From Nocardioides allogilvus (GTDB lineage Bacteria; Actinomycetota; Actinomycetes; Propionibacteriales; Nocardioidaceae): 64,000 nucleotides of DNA. Shown here in pieces: positions 35,464 through 44,829 of this stretch. The stretch's first letter is position 1; every line of letters begins with the position of its first letter. A program made the position numbers and the translations under genes. The notes under the pieces are model-generated. The model was not told the origin of the DNA, searched no databases, and was given only the letters and a program-made list of their open reading frames with translations. The stretch lies in the NCBI RefSeq assembly GCF_003047285.1, contig NZ_PZYX01000014.1, forward strand, positions 48,537 through 112,536, read 5' to 3'.

Positions 35464-36703
35464 GGATCCCCGGGTTCGTGCGGTGGTCGCAACACCTGAT
35501 CGATCCTGTGAGGGTGTTCATGACCGTGCGTTTCTCCAATCAGTTGGTTGCCGAGCTGTATCAGCCGTTCTGGGCGGCGTGGCAAGCCGGTGAGTTCTTG
35601 ACCGATGCGGCCGCGGTGGCCGGCACCCATCGCCATCGAGGGCTCGCTTGGCTGCGCCAGGCCGGCGGGGTGCGTCCACGTCGTGGCCGCAACCTGCAGG
35701 GGCGCTACTTGTCCTTCGCCGAGCGGGAGGAGATCGCGTTGGCCCGGGCGGCGGGTGAGTCGATCCGTCAGGTAGCGGCGCGGCTCGGTCGCAGTCCCTC
35801 GACGATCTCGCGGGAGTTGGCCCGCAACGCCGACCGAACCGGGCGGTACCGGGCGGGCTCGGCGCATGTGCTGGCCCATCAGCGGGCCTCCCGCCCGAAG
35901 TCGGCGAAGCTGGTGACCAACCAGGTGCTGCGGGAGCGGGTTCAGACCGAGCTGACCAAGCGGTACTCCCCGGAGCAGATCGCCGGCCGGTTGCGCGAGG
36001 ATTACCCCGACCAGCCGGAGATGTGGGTGTCGACCGAGACGATCTACCAGTCGCTGTACGTGCAGTCGCGCGGTGCGTTGCGCCGCGACCTGACGCGCTG
36101 TCTGCGCACGGGGCGGGAGATGCGGGTCCCGAACCGGCAAGGTGCGAGGCGCAAGAACCGGGTGCTGCCCGACATGGTCAACATCAGTGAGCGGCCGGCC
36201 GAAGCGGACGACCGGGCCGTACCCGGGCACTGGGAGGGTGACCTCATCATCGGCAAGGCCAACGCCTCGGCGATCGGCACTCTGGTCGAGCGCTCCACCG
36301 GCTACACGCTGCTGGTGCCGCTCGCCGAGGGGTCCAAGGCCGAACAGGTCGCACCCGCCCTGGCCGCGAAGATCAGCACCCTGCCCGATCAGCTGCGCCG
36401 GACGCTGACCTGGGACCAGGGGGTAGAGATGCGGGACTGGAAACAGGTCCAGATCGCTGCCGACATCGCCATCTACTTCTGCGACCCAAAGTCGCCCTGG
36501 CAGCGGGCGACCAACGAGAACACCAACGGGCTGCTCCGGCAGTACTTTCCGAAAGGGACCGACCTGTCGGTACACACCGAAGCCCACCTCGACGTCGTCG
36601 CCGCTGAGCTCAACGACCGACCCCGCAAACGTCTACAGTTCAAGAAGCCGATCGAGATGATCGGACCACTGCTGTTGCGATGACCGCGAGAATCCGCCGA
36701 TCC
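35464..36703 (+). mobile_element. IS30-family insertion sequence
   Basis: Imperfect terminal inverted repeats of 33 bp (25 identical) bound the transposase: 35464-35496 begins GGATCCCCGGGTTCGTGCGG and the complement of 36671-36703 begins GGATCGGCGGATTCTCGCGG. No clear target duplication could be fixed by eye. The element is about 1.24 kb, the usual IS30 size. Confidence 0.8.
35520..36683 (+). CDS. IS30-family transposase
   Basis: A 387-residue DDE transposase. An N-terminal HTH pair (FAEREEIALARAAGESIRQVAARLGRSPSTISREL) binds the ends. The catalytic core has GHWEGDLIIGK (first Asp), TWDQGVEM (second Asp) and NENTNGLLRQYFPKGTD (Glu), in the IS30 order. The frame is intact, so the element may be active. 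I use the ATG at 35520; an in-frame GTG at 35478 lies inside the left repeat and is the alternative. Confidence 0.93.
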   Translation: MTVRFSNQLVAELYQPFWAAWQAGEFLTDAAAVAGTHRHRGLAWLRQAGGVRPRRGRNLQGRYLSFAEREEIALARAAGESIRQVAARLGRSPSTISRELARNADRTGRYRAGSAHVLAHQRASRPKSAKLVTNQVLRERVQTELTKRYSPEQIAGRLREDYPDQPEMWVSTETIYQSLYVQSRGALRRDLTRCLRTGREMRVPNRQGARRKNRVLPDMVNISERPAEADDRAVPGHWEGDLIIGKANASAIGTLVERSTGYTLLVPLAEGSKAEQVAPALAAKISTLPDQLRRTLTWDQGVEMRDWKQVQIAADIAIYFCDPKSPWQRATNENTNGLLRQYFPKGTDLSVHTEAHLDVVAAELNDRPRKRLQFKKPIEMIGPLLLR

Positions 36704-36816
36704 CTCTGTGGCACGCCCTGGACTCGATGGAGGATGCCCGCGGCCTCCTGCGCGGTCACGACATGTCGAGCAGGGTAGGACGGTCGCCGGCCCGGCCGCT
36801 GGAATCATCCACAGGG
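36704..36816. other. Gap with partial 16-bp repeat TCCCTCTGTGGCACGC
   Basis: No gene. TCCCTCTGTGGCACGC at 36701-36716, straddling the IS30 end, matches part of the 32-bp repeats at 43067 and 50176. Confidence 0.5.
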
Positions 36817-37164
36817 ATGGGCCGTGCCACTCTGGGGACGTGGATTGGTCAACGCTCATTGCCAGCCGGGGTGAGCGCCGTTGTCGGCGCCGTGGTGTCA
36901 CTTGTGGCCGTATCCCAGGTCACGGTGCGTCGAGCACGCGCTGAACGACGCGAAGCCGCTCGCCTCGCCGTCGCCGCTGCGGGCAAGCCGCTGCAACTCG
37001 AGTTGGCCCGATACACCTATGCCGCCGGTCAGAGAACCTCATCCAAGCGCGACAACGAGGCGGCGCACATGGACGACCATCAACACGTGGTGGTTGGAGT
37101 CAGGGTCTCGTGTCGAAGTCGACGTCGATCCGGAACACGTCGGCACGGAGCCAGGAAAGCGTGA
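36817..37164 (+). CDS. Small membrane-anchored protein or fragment
   Basis: An open frame of 115 codons from ATG 36817. Residues 15-35 are a hydrophobic helix (PAGVSAVVGAVVSLVAVSQV), followed by the charged RRARAERREAARLAVAAAG typical of the start of actinobacterial membrane-anchored hypothetical proteins. The last third is low-complexity and overlaps the gntR gene end by 65 bases, so it is probably a truncated gene. The ribosome-binding site is weak. No function can be given. Confidence 0.35.
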   Translation: MGRATLGTWIGQRSLPAGVSAVVGAVVSLVAVSQVTVRRARAERREAARLAVAAAGKPLQLELARYTYAAGQRTSSKRDNEAAHMDDHQHVVVGVRVSCRSRRRSGTRRHGARKA

Positions 37165-37861
37165 GCTCGACCGGCCGATGGTCACGGGCGGCCGCGTCGG
37201 TGCGGCTGCGGATCGCGATCACCAGCGGTCGGCCGCTAAGCCCGAGATGCTGGGCCACCTCGGACGGCGCGGGGTCGATCGCGACGCCGAACCAGCCGCG
37301 CACCGGCTGGATGCCGTAGTGGCCTGCCAGGGTGTCGTGCAGAGACGCTCCGGGCTCGAGGACCTGTGTGAGGTTGGGGACGAGATCCGGGTCGAGCCAG
37401 GTTTCGGCGAAGCCAACTAGGTCGTTGTCGACGTACCTGTCGCGGGAGATTGCGAGGAGTTGTCGTCGAGCACCCACCCGCATCCGGCTCCGCACCTCCG
37501 CCGGTGGCTGGTCGAGGCGCCAGCCCGTGGTGCGAATGTGCGGGGTCAGACCGGCTTGGCGCACGCTCGCGCTCCAGCTCGGTGGGCTGTGCCGGCTGAT
37601 GGTGTAGTCGATGCGCCGCGAGACGTACGTTCCGCTGCCCTGCCTGCGCCGGACGAGGTAGCGGGATTCGAGCGCGGACAGGGCGGCCCGTGCGGTGAGG
37701 CGGCTGACGCCCAGGTCCCGGGCGAGTTCGTCTTCCGATGGGAGCCGCGTGCCGACGGGTTGCTCTGCGATCCGCTCGGCCAAGGCGTCGGCTGTGGCTA
37801 GGTAGACCGGTATCCGGGCGGAGGGCCTTCGGCGCGGGACGTCGTTGATGGGTAGGATCAT
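37100..37861 (-). CDS. GntR-family (HutC/UTRA) regulator, probable phosphite-operon regulator
   Basis: A 253-residue PhnF-like regulator: winged helix RLPSEDELARDLGVSRLTARAALSALESRYLVRRRQGSGTYV, then a UTRA ligand domain starting at about residue 90. Its ATG overlaps the ptxD stop (ATGA), so it is the last gene of phnCDE-ptxD. In Pseudomonas the regulator at this spot (PtxE) is LysR-type, so the regulator has been exchanged. It probably represses the operon through the inverted repeat upstream of phnC; this and any phosphate or phosphite ligand are inferred. Confidence 0.88.
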   Translation of the reverse strand: MILPINDVPRRRPSARIPVYLATADALAERIAEQPVGTRLPSEDELARDLGVSRLTARAALSALESRYLVRRRQGSGTYVSRRIDYTISRHSPPSWSASVRQAGLTPHIRTTGWRLDQPPAEVRSRMRVGARRQLLAISRDRYVDNDLVGFAETWLDPDLVPNLTQVLEPGASLHDTLAGHYGIQPVRGWFGVAIDPAPSEVAQHLGLSGRPLVIAIRSRTDAAARDHRPVELTLSWLRADVFRIDVDFDTRP

Positions 37862-38895
37862 AGCGGCGGGCGGGACGTCGTCAGCGACTCTCGGTTCGGG
37901 TTGTTGACGGCTCCCTCGGGCTCCTCTCCGGCCAGCACCTTCAGAATGGCGTTTGCCGCGTGCTCCTCGATCGCGAGCCGGGCAGTTGCGACCGCCGAGC
38001 CCAGGTGTGGAGTGAAGAGCGTCTGCTCGTTCAGTTCGAGCAGGTCGGGGTGCGGGCCGTCCGGTCGGTCGTGGCGTGACAGGTCCTCGAACTCGAAGAC
38101 GTCGGCGGCGTACCCGCCGAGGTGGCCACCGCGCAGCAGCTCGGTGACGGCGTCCTCGCTCACCACCGAGCCTCGTCCGACGTTGACCAGCAGTGTGCCC
38201 GCCCGCATCGATGCGAGTGCTTCGCGGTTCAACAGGTGCAGGCTGTCGGGCACCAGGGGTGCACAAACCACCACGGCATCGCTCTGTGTGAGCAACTCGG
38301 TGAGCTCCACGCGCTCCAACCCGAGTGCGCTGGCCTTCGATGGCGTCACTGGCTGGGGGTCCCAGTAGAGCAGGCGGGCGTCGAAGCCCCCGAGCAGCCG
38401 CGCCACCGCCTGTCCGAGCACGCCGGCCCCGACGATCCCGATCGTGGAGCCGATGAGCGTGCGGCCGTAGAGCACCGGCCGCCACCCCGGGAAGCCATCG
38501 CGCACTCGGCGGTCACCGCTCGTCACATGACGCGCGAGCCCGATAAGCAGCCCGAGGGCGAGCTCGGCGGTGGGTTCGGTGAGCAGGTCATCGACCCGGG
38601 TGAGCCAGATCCCGCGCTCGGTGCAGGCGTCGACGTCGATGTTGTCGTAGCCCTTGAGGGCTCCTGCAACGACCTGCAGCCGCGGGCAGCCATCGAGGAA
38701 GGCCGCGTCGATCTGGTCGGGCATGAACGCCATCAATGCGTCGGCGTCTGCGGCCCGTCGCCGCAGTTCGGAGGGTGGGAGGCTGTCGTTGTCCTGGTTC
38801 GGCACGACCTCGCAGACGCGGCCGAGGAGATCGAGGATCTCGGGGTGCACCCGGTGGGTCAGGACGACCACCGGTCGCGCGAAGGTGTCGGTCAT
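37858..38895 (-). CDS. ptxD: Phosphite (phosphonate) dehydrogenase
   Basis: A 345-residue D-2-hydroxyacid dehydrogenase-superfamily enzyme that oxidises phosphite to phosphate with NAD. I recognise PtxD from the Pseudomonas stutzeri-like blocks THRVHPEIL, MAFMPD, ALKGYDNIDVDACTERGIWLT, DLLTEPTAELALGL and GGYAADVFEFED. Lys81 lies in ALKG; the catalytic Arg241 (NVGRGSVV), Glu268 (DVFE) and His297 (TPHLGS) are all present. The Rossmann motif is GIVGAGVLG (153-161). An acidic Asp179 near the end of the second strand favours NAD over NADP. Its start overlaps the phnE stop by 4 bases. Confidence 0.92.
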   Translation of the reverse strand: MTDTFARPVVVLTHRVHPEILDLLGRVCEVVPNQDNDSLPPSELRRRAADADALMAFMPDQIDAAFLDGCPRLQVVAGALKGYDNIDVDACTERGIWLTRVDDLLTEPTAELALGLLIGLARHVTSGDRRVRDGFPGWRPVLYGRTLIGSTIGIVGAGVLGQAVARLLGGFDARLLYWDPQPVTPSKASALGLERVELTELLTQSDAVVVCAPLVPDSLHLLNREALASMRAGTLLVNVGRGSVVSEDAVTELLRGGHLGGYAADVFEFEDLSRHDRPDGPHPDLLELNEQTLFTPHLGSAVATARLAIEEHAANAILKVLAGEEPEGAVNNPNRESLTTSRPPL

Positions 38896-39728
38896 GCGAA
38901 CCTCTTCCTGAGTAGGCCACCGAGGGCGTCGACCACGGTGACGGTGGCGAGAATGACGAGCAGGATGGCGGAGACTTCTTCGTATTTGAGTGTGCGCAGC
39001 GCGGCGATCAGCTCGAACCCGATCCCGCCGGCGCCGACCACACCGACCACCACCGAGGCCCGGAAGTTGAACTCCCAGCGGTAGATGGTGACGTCAGCCA
39101 TCTGCGGCAGAACCTGGGGCAGGACGCCGTGCATGATCACCTGCGCCGGAGTCGACCCGACGGCGCGGGCGGCCTCCACTGGGGCCTGGTCGGCGTGCTC
39201 GATCGCCTCGGCGAAGAACTTGCCGACCATGCCGGCCGAGTGGATGCCGAGGGCGAGCGCGCCGGGCAGGGCGCCGAAGCCCACTGCGGCGACGAAGACG
39301 ATTGCCATGATCAGCTCCGGCACTGAGCGCAGGACGTTGAGCATCATCCGCGCCGACCAGTAGACGGCGGGGTGGGGTGAGGTGTTACGTGCGCCGAGGA
39401 GCGCCAGGGGCACCGAGAGCAGCACCGCGAGCGCGGTCGCGGCCAGACTCATCGCCAAGGAATCCCAGAGCGGACCCCACCAGGCGTTCAGGTTGGTGAA
39501 GTCGGGCGGCCACATCTCGCTGAGCAGGTCTACGATGTCGACCAGCCCGGCGCCCATCCGGGCACTGTCGAGCAGGCCGACGAAGTAGGCGCAGAAGAGC
39601 ACCAACGCCGTCACCACGGCGAGCTCTGCTGCCCGACGGCGCCAGTCAGCGCGCACCTGCTGGGCGACCGCCCGGAAACTTGCCTCCTGGGCATCTTCCT
39701 GATCGGGAGAGAGCAGCCCGGTGCTCAC
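38892..39728 (-). CDS. phnE: Phosphite/phosphonate ABC transporter permease
   Basis: A 278-residue PhnE/PtxC-type permease. About six hydrophobic helices; the coupling loop reads EAARAVGSTPAQVIMHGVLPQVLPQ. It is encoded between the binding protein and ptxD with 4-base overlaps on both sides. With PhnC and PhnD it brings reduced phosphorus into the cell for PtxD. Confidence 0.92.
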   Translation of the reverse strand: MSTGLLSPDQEDAQEASFRAVAQQVRADWRRRAAELAVVTALVLFCAYFVGLLDSARMGAGLVDIVDLLSEMWPPDFTNLNAWWGPLWDSLAMSLAATALAVLLSVPLALLGARNTSPHPAVYWSARMMLNVLRSVPELIMAIVFVAAVGFGALPGALALGIHSAGMVGKFFAEAIEHADQAPVEAARAVGSTPAQVIMHGVLPQVLPQMADVTIYRWEFNFRASVVVGVVGAGGIGFELIAALRTLKYEEVSAILLVILATVTVVDALGGLLRKRFA

Positions 39729-40633
39729 TGGAAGTCCGCCAGGTCGATGTCGAGCAGCGGCGCGAGCTCGCGTACGACGTCGTAGTCCTCATCGGTGATG
39801 GGCTCGAACCCGGTAGCGCCGAACGGCTCCAGCACCTCAGGGGCGTCAAGTTCGAGGAAGGCGTTGCGCACCTGCTCCTTGAAGTCTTCGGGCAAGCTCG
39901 CCTGCATGGTCCAGGGGTAGTTGGGATAGGGCTCCGACTCCGCGATCACCGCCACCTTAGCCGGGTCGATGATGCCCTCCTCGACGAGCCGCTCGTAGAT
40001 CGGCTTGCTGAGGCCGCCTGCCTCGGCGTTGCCGTTCTGCACCGCGAGCGCGACGGCGTCGTGGGCGCCGACGTGTTGCTCCTGGTAGTCCCCGTCGTCG
40101 ACGTTCAGATCCGCCTGCTCGACGAGCATCGCCTTCGGGATCAGGTGGCTGGAGGTGCTGGCCGGATCGCCCCAGGCGACGGTCTTGCCGGCGATGTCCT
40201 CAAGGCTCTTGATGACGGCGGGGTTGCCAACGATTACTGATCGGTACGTCGGCGCCTCGCCCTCTACGTCTTGCATCGCTGCGAATGCCTCGATGTCGGA
40301 CTTTTCCTGAGCAAGGACGTAGGAGAGGGGGCCGAAGTAGCCGAGCTCGAGGCGCCCGCGGGCCATGGCCTCGATCATCGAGGAGTAGTCGGTGGTGACG
40401 ATGAGCTCCACCTCGACGCCGAGCTCATCCTCGAGGTACTGCCGCAGCGGTTCGTTGTTCTTGATCACGTCTGAGGCGTTCTCGTCGGGCAGCAAGGCCA
40501 CCCGCAGGGTTTCGGGAACCGCGCCGGCCTCGGCCTTGGCCCCGCTCCCTGAGCCGGACCCGCAACCGGCGAGCACGAGCATCAAGGAGATCAGGGTCGC
40601 GACGACGAGGGTGGGATGACGGTGAACGGGCAT
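39725..40633 (-). CDS. phnD: Phosphite/phosphonate-binding lipoprotein
   Basis: A 302-residue PhnD/PtxB-type binding protein. The signal sequence ends with lipobox LVLAGC (Cys24), followed by a Ser/Gly-rich linker. ENASDVIKNNEPLRQYLEDELG and RLELGYFGPLSYVLAQ are the family blocks, and GDPASTSSHLIPKAML forms the anion-binding loop. The ptxD partner suggests phosphite as the ligand, but this cannot be told from the sequence alone. Confidence 0.92.
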   Translation of the reverse strand: MPVHRHPTLVVATLISLMLVLAGCGSGSGSGAKAEAGAVPETLRVALLPDENASDVIKNNEPLRQYLEDELGVEVELIVTTDYSSMIEAMARGRLELGYFGPLSYVLAQEKSDIEAFAAMQDVEGEAPTYRSVIVGNPAVIKSLEDIAGKTVAWGDPASTSSHLIPKAMLVEQADLNVDDGDYQEQHVGAHDAVALAVQNGNAEAGGLSKPIYERLVEEGIIDPAKVAVIAESEPYPNYPWTMQASLPEDFKEQVRNAFLELDAPEVLEPFGATGFEPITDEDYDVVRELAPLLDIDLADFQ

Positions 40634-40678
40634 GGATGTTCCTCTGGGATGTGGTTGGGAAAAAGGGGGTGAGTCGTA

Positions 40679-41479
<801 letters not shown>

Positions 41480-41486
41480 GAACACT

Positions 41487-41527
41487 CCTCTATAGGTCTG
41501 TGGGTGAATGACCAAACCATATAGAGG
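41487..41527 (-). promoter_or_regulatory. Inverted repeat CCTCTATA/TATAGAGG, candidate operator of the phosphite operon
   Basis: CCTCTATA (41487-41494) and its exact complement TATAGAGG (41520-41527) flank a 25-bp spacer directly upstream of phnC. One arm overlaps the ribosome-binding region. The A/T-rich arms stand out in the 68% GC surroundings. A dimeric GntR-type repressor encoded at the operon's end is the likely binder. Confidence 0.6.
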
Positions 41528-41643
41528 TATTGTGAAGCGGGACGGGGCCGCGCCTTAACGCCGGGTGAACGCGTGCCGGCCATCCGCTGCGATCTACCCG
41601 GGCGGCCGGGCGCGGGTATGAGGTGGGCTTAGGCTGATCGATC

Positions 41644-42840
41644 GTGGCCCCTTGGACATCGCGCGACTACGTGTTTGGTCACGTAGTCGCGGTGCTCGGC
41701 GACCGGATGATCGATAACGCCCGCGTCGTGGTGCGCGAGGGTCACGTCGTAGAGGTGGGAGCGCATCCACCGGGTGCCAGCTGCGACTTGGACGGGCGGG
41801 GCGCCCACCTCCTGCCAGGTCTCGTTGATGTTCACAGCGACATGCTCACCAAGGAGCTGTGCCCGCGGCCGGACGTAACGCTCGACCCCTCGTTCGCCCT
41901 CGGGTCGGCCGGCGCCCGCCTTCGCGCTGCGGGTATCACGACCGCCTTCCACGGCCTAGCTTTTCAGCAGCGATCCATCCTGGGCATGCCGATCGGCTCC
42001 CCCGACGCAGTCGACCTGTCACACGTGCTGCGTAATCCCCCTGACACCCAGGCGGACCACCGAATCCTGCACCGGCTCGACGTCCGCTGCGCCTACGGCC
42101 GAACGACGCTGGACGACCACCTAGCTCGGCTCCCCCCTGAGGGGGGCCTCCCGGTCGTGTCCTATGAGGACCACACCCCGGGGATTGGTCAGTTCCACGA
42201 CGAGGCGACGATGCGACGCTGGCTCGTGCTGGGGGAGGGAATGACCGAGCAGCAGGCCGCGGACCACGTCGCTGGTTTGCGCCGCGACCGGAACCTCCGC
42301 CTCGATATCCGAGACAGCGCGCTTGCGTGGCTGGGCCACCTGACACACGCTGGCCGGATCCGGCTCTGGGGCCACGATCTCGCCACCTCCGCGGAGGTCA
42401 ACGCGCTCGTAGCGCACGGCGGGACCGTAGCGGAGTTCCCCACCACGCTCACGGCCGCACGCGCCGCCCGTGAGCGCAACATGCTTATCGTCGCGGGCGC
42501 CCCCAACGTAATCCGCGGCCGTTCCCATACCGGAAACGTCTCGGCCACCGAACTCGCAAGAGCCGGACTGGTCGACGCCCTGGCCAGCGACTACCTGCCC
42601 ACCGCGATGCTGCCCGCCGCGCTGAAGCTAGCGCGGGACGGGGTGATGACCCTGCCGCGCGCGATCGCGCTCGTGACGGCAGGACCCGCCGCGTGCGTGG
42701 GCCTCCACGACCGCGGTTCTCTGCGGGAAGGCGCTCGCGCCGATCTGGTGCTGGCCGACCTCAGCTCCACCTGGCCCGTCGTGCACCCGCTTTGCCCACC
42801 CGCCGCGTCCGCGAGGGTAGCCGACGCTACGGAGTCGTGA
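41644..42840 (+). CDS. phnM: PhnM-like phosphonate-metabolism amidohydrolase
   Basis: A 398-residue amidohydrolase of the PhnM family (alpha-D-ribose 1-methylphosphonate 5-triphosphate diphosphatase in the C-P lyase route). The first metal motif GLVDVHSDMLTKE, the central VSYEDHTPGIGQFHD and VAEFPTT are PhnM-type, as is the terminal GSLREGARADLVL. It is divergent from phnC by 164 bp. None of phnGHIJKL is present, so the ordinary C-P lyase reaction is not encoded here; it may act on another phosphorylated substrate. Start GTG at 41644. Confidence 0.88.
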   Translation: MAPWTSRDYVFGHVVAVLGDRMIDNARVVVREGHVVEVGAHPPGASCDLDGRGAHLLPGLVDVHSDMLTKELCPRPDVTLDPSFALGSAGARLRAAGITTAFHGLAFQQRSILGMPIGSPDAVDLSHVLRNPPDTQADHRILHRLDVRCAYGRTTLDDHLARLPPEGGLPVVSYEDHTPGIGQFHDEATMRRWLVLGEGMTEQQAADHVAGLRRDRNLRLDIRDSALAWLGHLTHAGRIRLWGHDLATSAEVNALVAHGGTVAEFPTTLTAARAARERNMLIVAGAPNVIRGRSHTGNVSATELARAGLVDALASDYLPTAMLPAALKLARDGVMTLPRAIALVTAGPAACVGLHDRGSLREGARADLVLADLSSTWPVVHPLCPPAASARVADATES

Positions 42841-43355
42841 GCCTCGGCCTCGATCCGCAAGTTGTTCAGCGGCCCGGGAGGGTCGGGTGTGGCTGAGCCT
42901 TGATCGCCCTTGAGGTCGCTCCGGTGAAATGGCCGCCCGGCTCCTCCGGGCGCCTTGGTTGCTGATTGAGAATGTGCGTTCTGGTCGCTGTTTACGGATC
43001 CCCATGCGGTGAGGCTGTCTCGCGCCGAATGAGCCAGACGTCTGGGTTTGGCGATCTCCGGGAGTCGTTCCCTTTGTGGCACGCTCCGCGTGCCGTTCGG
43101 CTTACGACGTGTTGGCGCCTGTGCCTCAGGATGCGTCGGCCGGCCGAGGTGGGGCAGGAGCTTGAAGACCAGGATGCCGAGGTACTTGCTCATCGACTCA
43201 GCGGCTCACGCTGTCGACCTGCTCGACCAGGCGGACTTGCCGGAGACGTTCCAGGTCGTCGTCGACGATCCGCCGATGGAGCAGGAGTACGGCAACGACT
43301 GATGGCCCCGGGCTAATTCATCGGCGCCCTCACCAACTACTAGCATTGGCCAACT
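42841..43355. other. Gap between the phosphite and P450 modules
   Basis: 515 bp with a 32-bp palindromic repeat (43067-43098). A 42-codon open frame (ATG 43174, PRYLLIDSAAHAVDLLDQ...) ending at 43302 could be a gene fragment but matches nothing I know and has no good ribosome-binding site. Confidence 0.5.
43067..43098 (+). repeat. 32-bp module-border repeat, copy 1
   Basis: GTTCCCTTTGTGGCACGC followed by TCC and GCGTGCCGTTC. It contains the palindrome GGCACGC-TCC-GCGTGCC. It is the inverted counterpart of 50176-50207 (31 of 32 identical). Confidence 0.8.
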
Positions 43356-44378
43356 TCACTCGTCCTGCCCGAGGGCCCCTACACGCCGGAACTCGCTGGG
43401 GGACTGCCCGGTCCAGCGTTTGAAGGCGTGTGAGAAGTTCGTGAGGTCTGCGTAGCCGAGGTCTGCGGCGATCTGGCTGACCGACATCGGGCGGTCGAGC
43501 AGTCGCAGGATCGCTCGCTCGCGAAGCAACGACTGACGGACGTCACGAAACGTCGTCCCTTCTGAATGCAGTCGTCTTTTCATGGTGCTGGGGGACACGG
43601 CGAGCAGGTCTGCGACCTCGCACCCGCGGTGGCGCCCGGGATCTTGCTCGAGCAAGCGCCTCACACGTTCGGTGAAGCTGCCAGGCATGCTGCGTCGGTC
43701 CAGGGTGCGCTGCAGCTCGTTGATGGCCAGGCGGTAGGCCATTGGGTCGGGAAACCGGCAAGGCGTGTTCAGGATGTCGGCGGGGACGTCCACGAAGGAT
43801 GCGGGCGAGTCGAAAACTATCCTCGCGCCGAATGTGCTTTTGGGTCGCGGCTGTGCTCGGGGTGCCGCCCAGCCCAGGTTGAGTGTCACTGCGGGGAGGG
43901 TGCCCGCCAGCAGGTCGACCAGCCGCAGCAGGGCTGAGCCGGCGTACGCGATGACCAGGCAATCGAGGGCGGGATCGCCGGTGTGACCGCTCAGTCCCAC
44001 TGTCAGTCCACGCTCGCTGTGGTGGAAGTGAGGGCGCAGAGCCGTTGAGATGACGGGCAGGTAGCCAAGCAATTCGAAGATCTCGGACACCGAACTGGCG
44101 CTGACCAGCGGGAGGCTGAGAGGTCCGAAGGAGGTCAGTTGTGCCTGTTCGGCGAAGGCGAGGCCGAGCAAGGTGCCGCTGTCGCTGTCCAGGTCAGGGT
44201 AGACCTTCCGAAACCACCGGACGGGGACCTGCACGTTGCGTTCGACCAGCTCCATCTCGGAGGTGAACTGACCGGCGACGATGCGGCGAAAGTGGGCCAC
44301 CGAGCCGGCATCCAGCGCACCGCTGTTGAGCAGCTGCACGAATGCCAACGGGGGAACCCCGGCCTCGTCGTTCCTCAC
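43356..44378 (-). CDS. AraC-family transcriptional regulator
   Basis: A 340-residue regulator with an N-terminal arabinose-binding-domain-like region (OruR/ArgR-type, LVERNVQVPVRWFRKVYPDLD) and a C-terminal double HTH (VADLLAVSPSTMKRRLHSEGTTFRDVR, then MSVSQIAADLGYADLTNFSHAFKRWTGQSPSEFRR). It is divergent from the ferredoxin-P450-reductase operon with a 108-bp gap, and AraC regulators often accompany CYP153 alkane-hydroxylase clusters. It is therefore the probable activator; the inducer is unknown. Confidence 0.9.
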   Translation of the reverse strand: MRNDEAGVPPLAFVQLLNSGALDAGSVAHFRRIVAGQFTSEMELVERNVQVPVRWFRKVYPDLDSDSGTLLGLAFAEQAQLTSFGPLSLPLVSASSVSEIFELLGYLPVISTALRPHFHHSERGLTVGLSGHTGDPALDCLVIAYAGSALLRLVDLLAGTLPAVTLNLGWAAPRAQPRPKSTFGARIVFDSPASFVDVPADILNTPCRFPDPMAYRLAINELQRTLDRRSMPGSFTERVRRLLEQDPGRHRGCEVADLLAVSPSTMKRRLHSEGTTFRDVRQSLLRERAILRLLDRPMSVSQIAADLGYADLTNFSHAFKRWTGQSPSEFRRVGALGQDE

Positions 44379-44486
44379 GCATCAACCCCTGACCCGAAAT
44401 CACAACCTTATGACTCTGGTGACCATAGCCACATGCAGTGTCGGGGCCAATAGTGGAAGGACAATTCCAGCGAGGAGATGGTCACC

Positions 44487-44807
44487 ATGGCAGCTGTCAC
44501 TTTCGTGTCGCACGACGGCGAGAAGCACGAGGCGCCGCTCGAAGAGGGCCTGACCCTCATGCAGGTCGCGGTAGACAACGGGGTCCCCGGTATCGACGGC
44601 GACTGCGGTGGCGAGGCCGCCTGCGGCACCTGTCACGTGGTCGTTGACGCGCAGTGGGCCGACACGGTGGGTGGGTCCGGTCCGGTCGAGGAAGAGATGT
44701 TGTCGATGAATCCCGAGCGTCAGCCGACCTCGCGGCTCTCGTGCCAGATGAACGTGTCCGACGGCTGGGACGGGCTCACCGTCCACCTGCCCGAGTTCCA
44801 GATGTGA
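44487..44807 (+). CDS. [2Fe-2S] ferredoxin (P450 redox partner)
   Basis: A 106-residue adrenodoxin/putidaredoxin-type ferredoxin. The cluster ligands are complete: CX5CX2C in DCGGEAACGTC and a fourth Cys in SRLSCQM. The ATG at 44487 follows CGAGGAG. It transfers electrons from the reductase to the P450 encoded next. It starts the operon and is followed after 22 bases by the P450. Confidence 0.93.
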   Translation: MAAVTFVSHDGEKHEAPLEEGLTLMQVAVDNGVPGIDGDCGGEAACGTCHVVVDAQWADTVGGSGPVEEEMLSMNPERQPTSRLSCQMNVSDGWDGLTVHLPEFQM

Positions 44808-44829
44808 CTGAAGAGAAGGTGGACTGTTG

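Noticed and set aside
41528..41643. Exact -10/-35 promoter boxes between phnC and phnM
   Set aside because: Several weak A/T-rich hexamers are possible and no pair with correct spacing stands out, so only the inverted repeat is reported.
43174..43302. 42-codon frame between the modules as a real gene
   Set aside because: Weak ribosome-binding site and no recognisable family; noted only as part of the gap.
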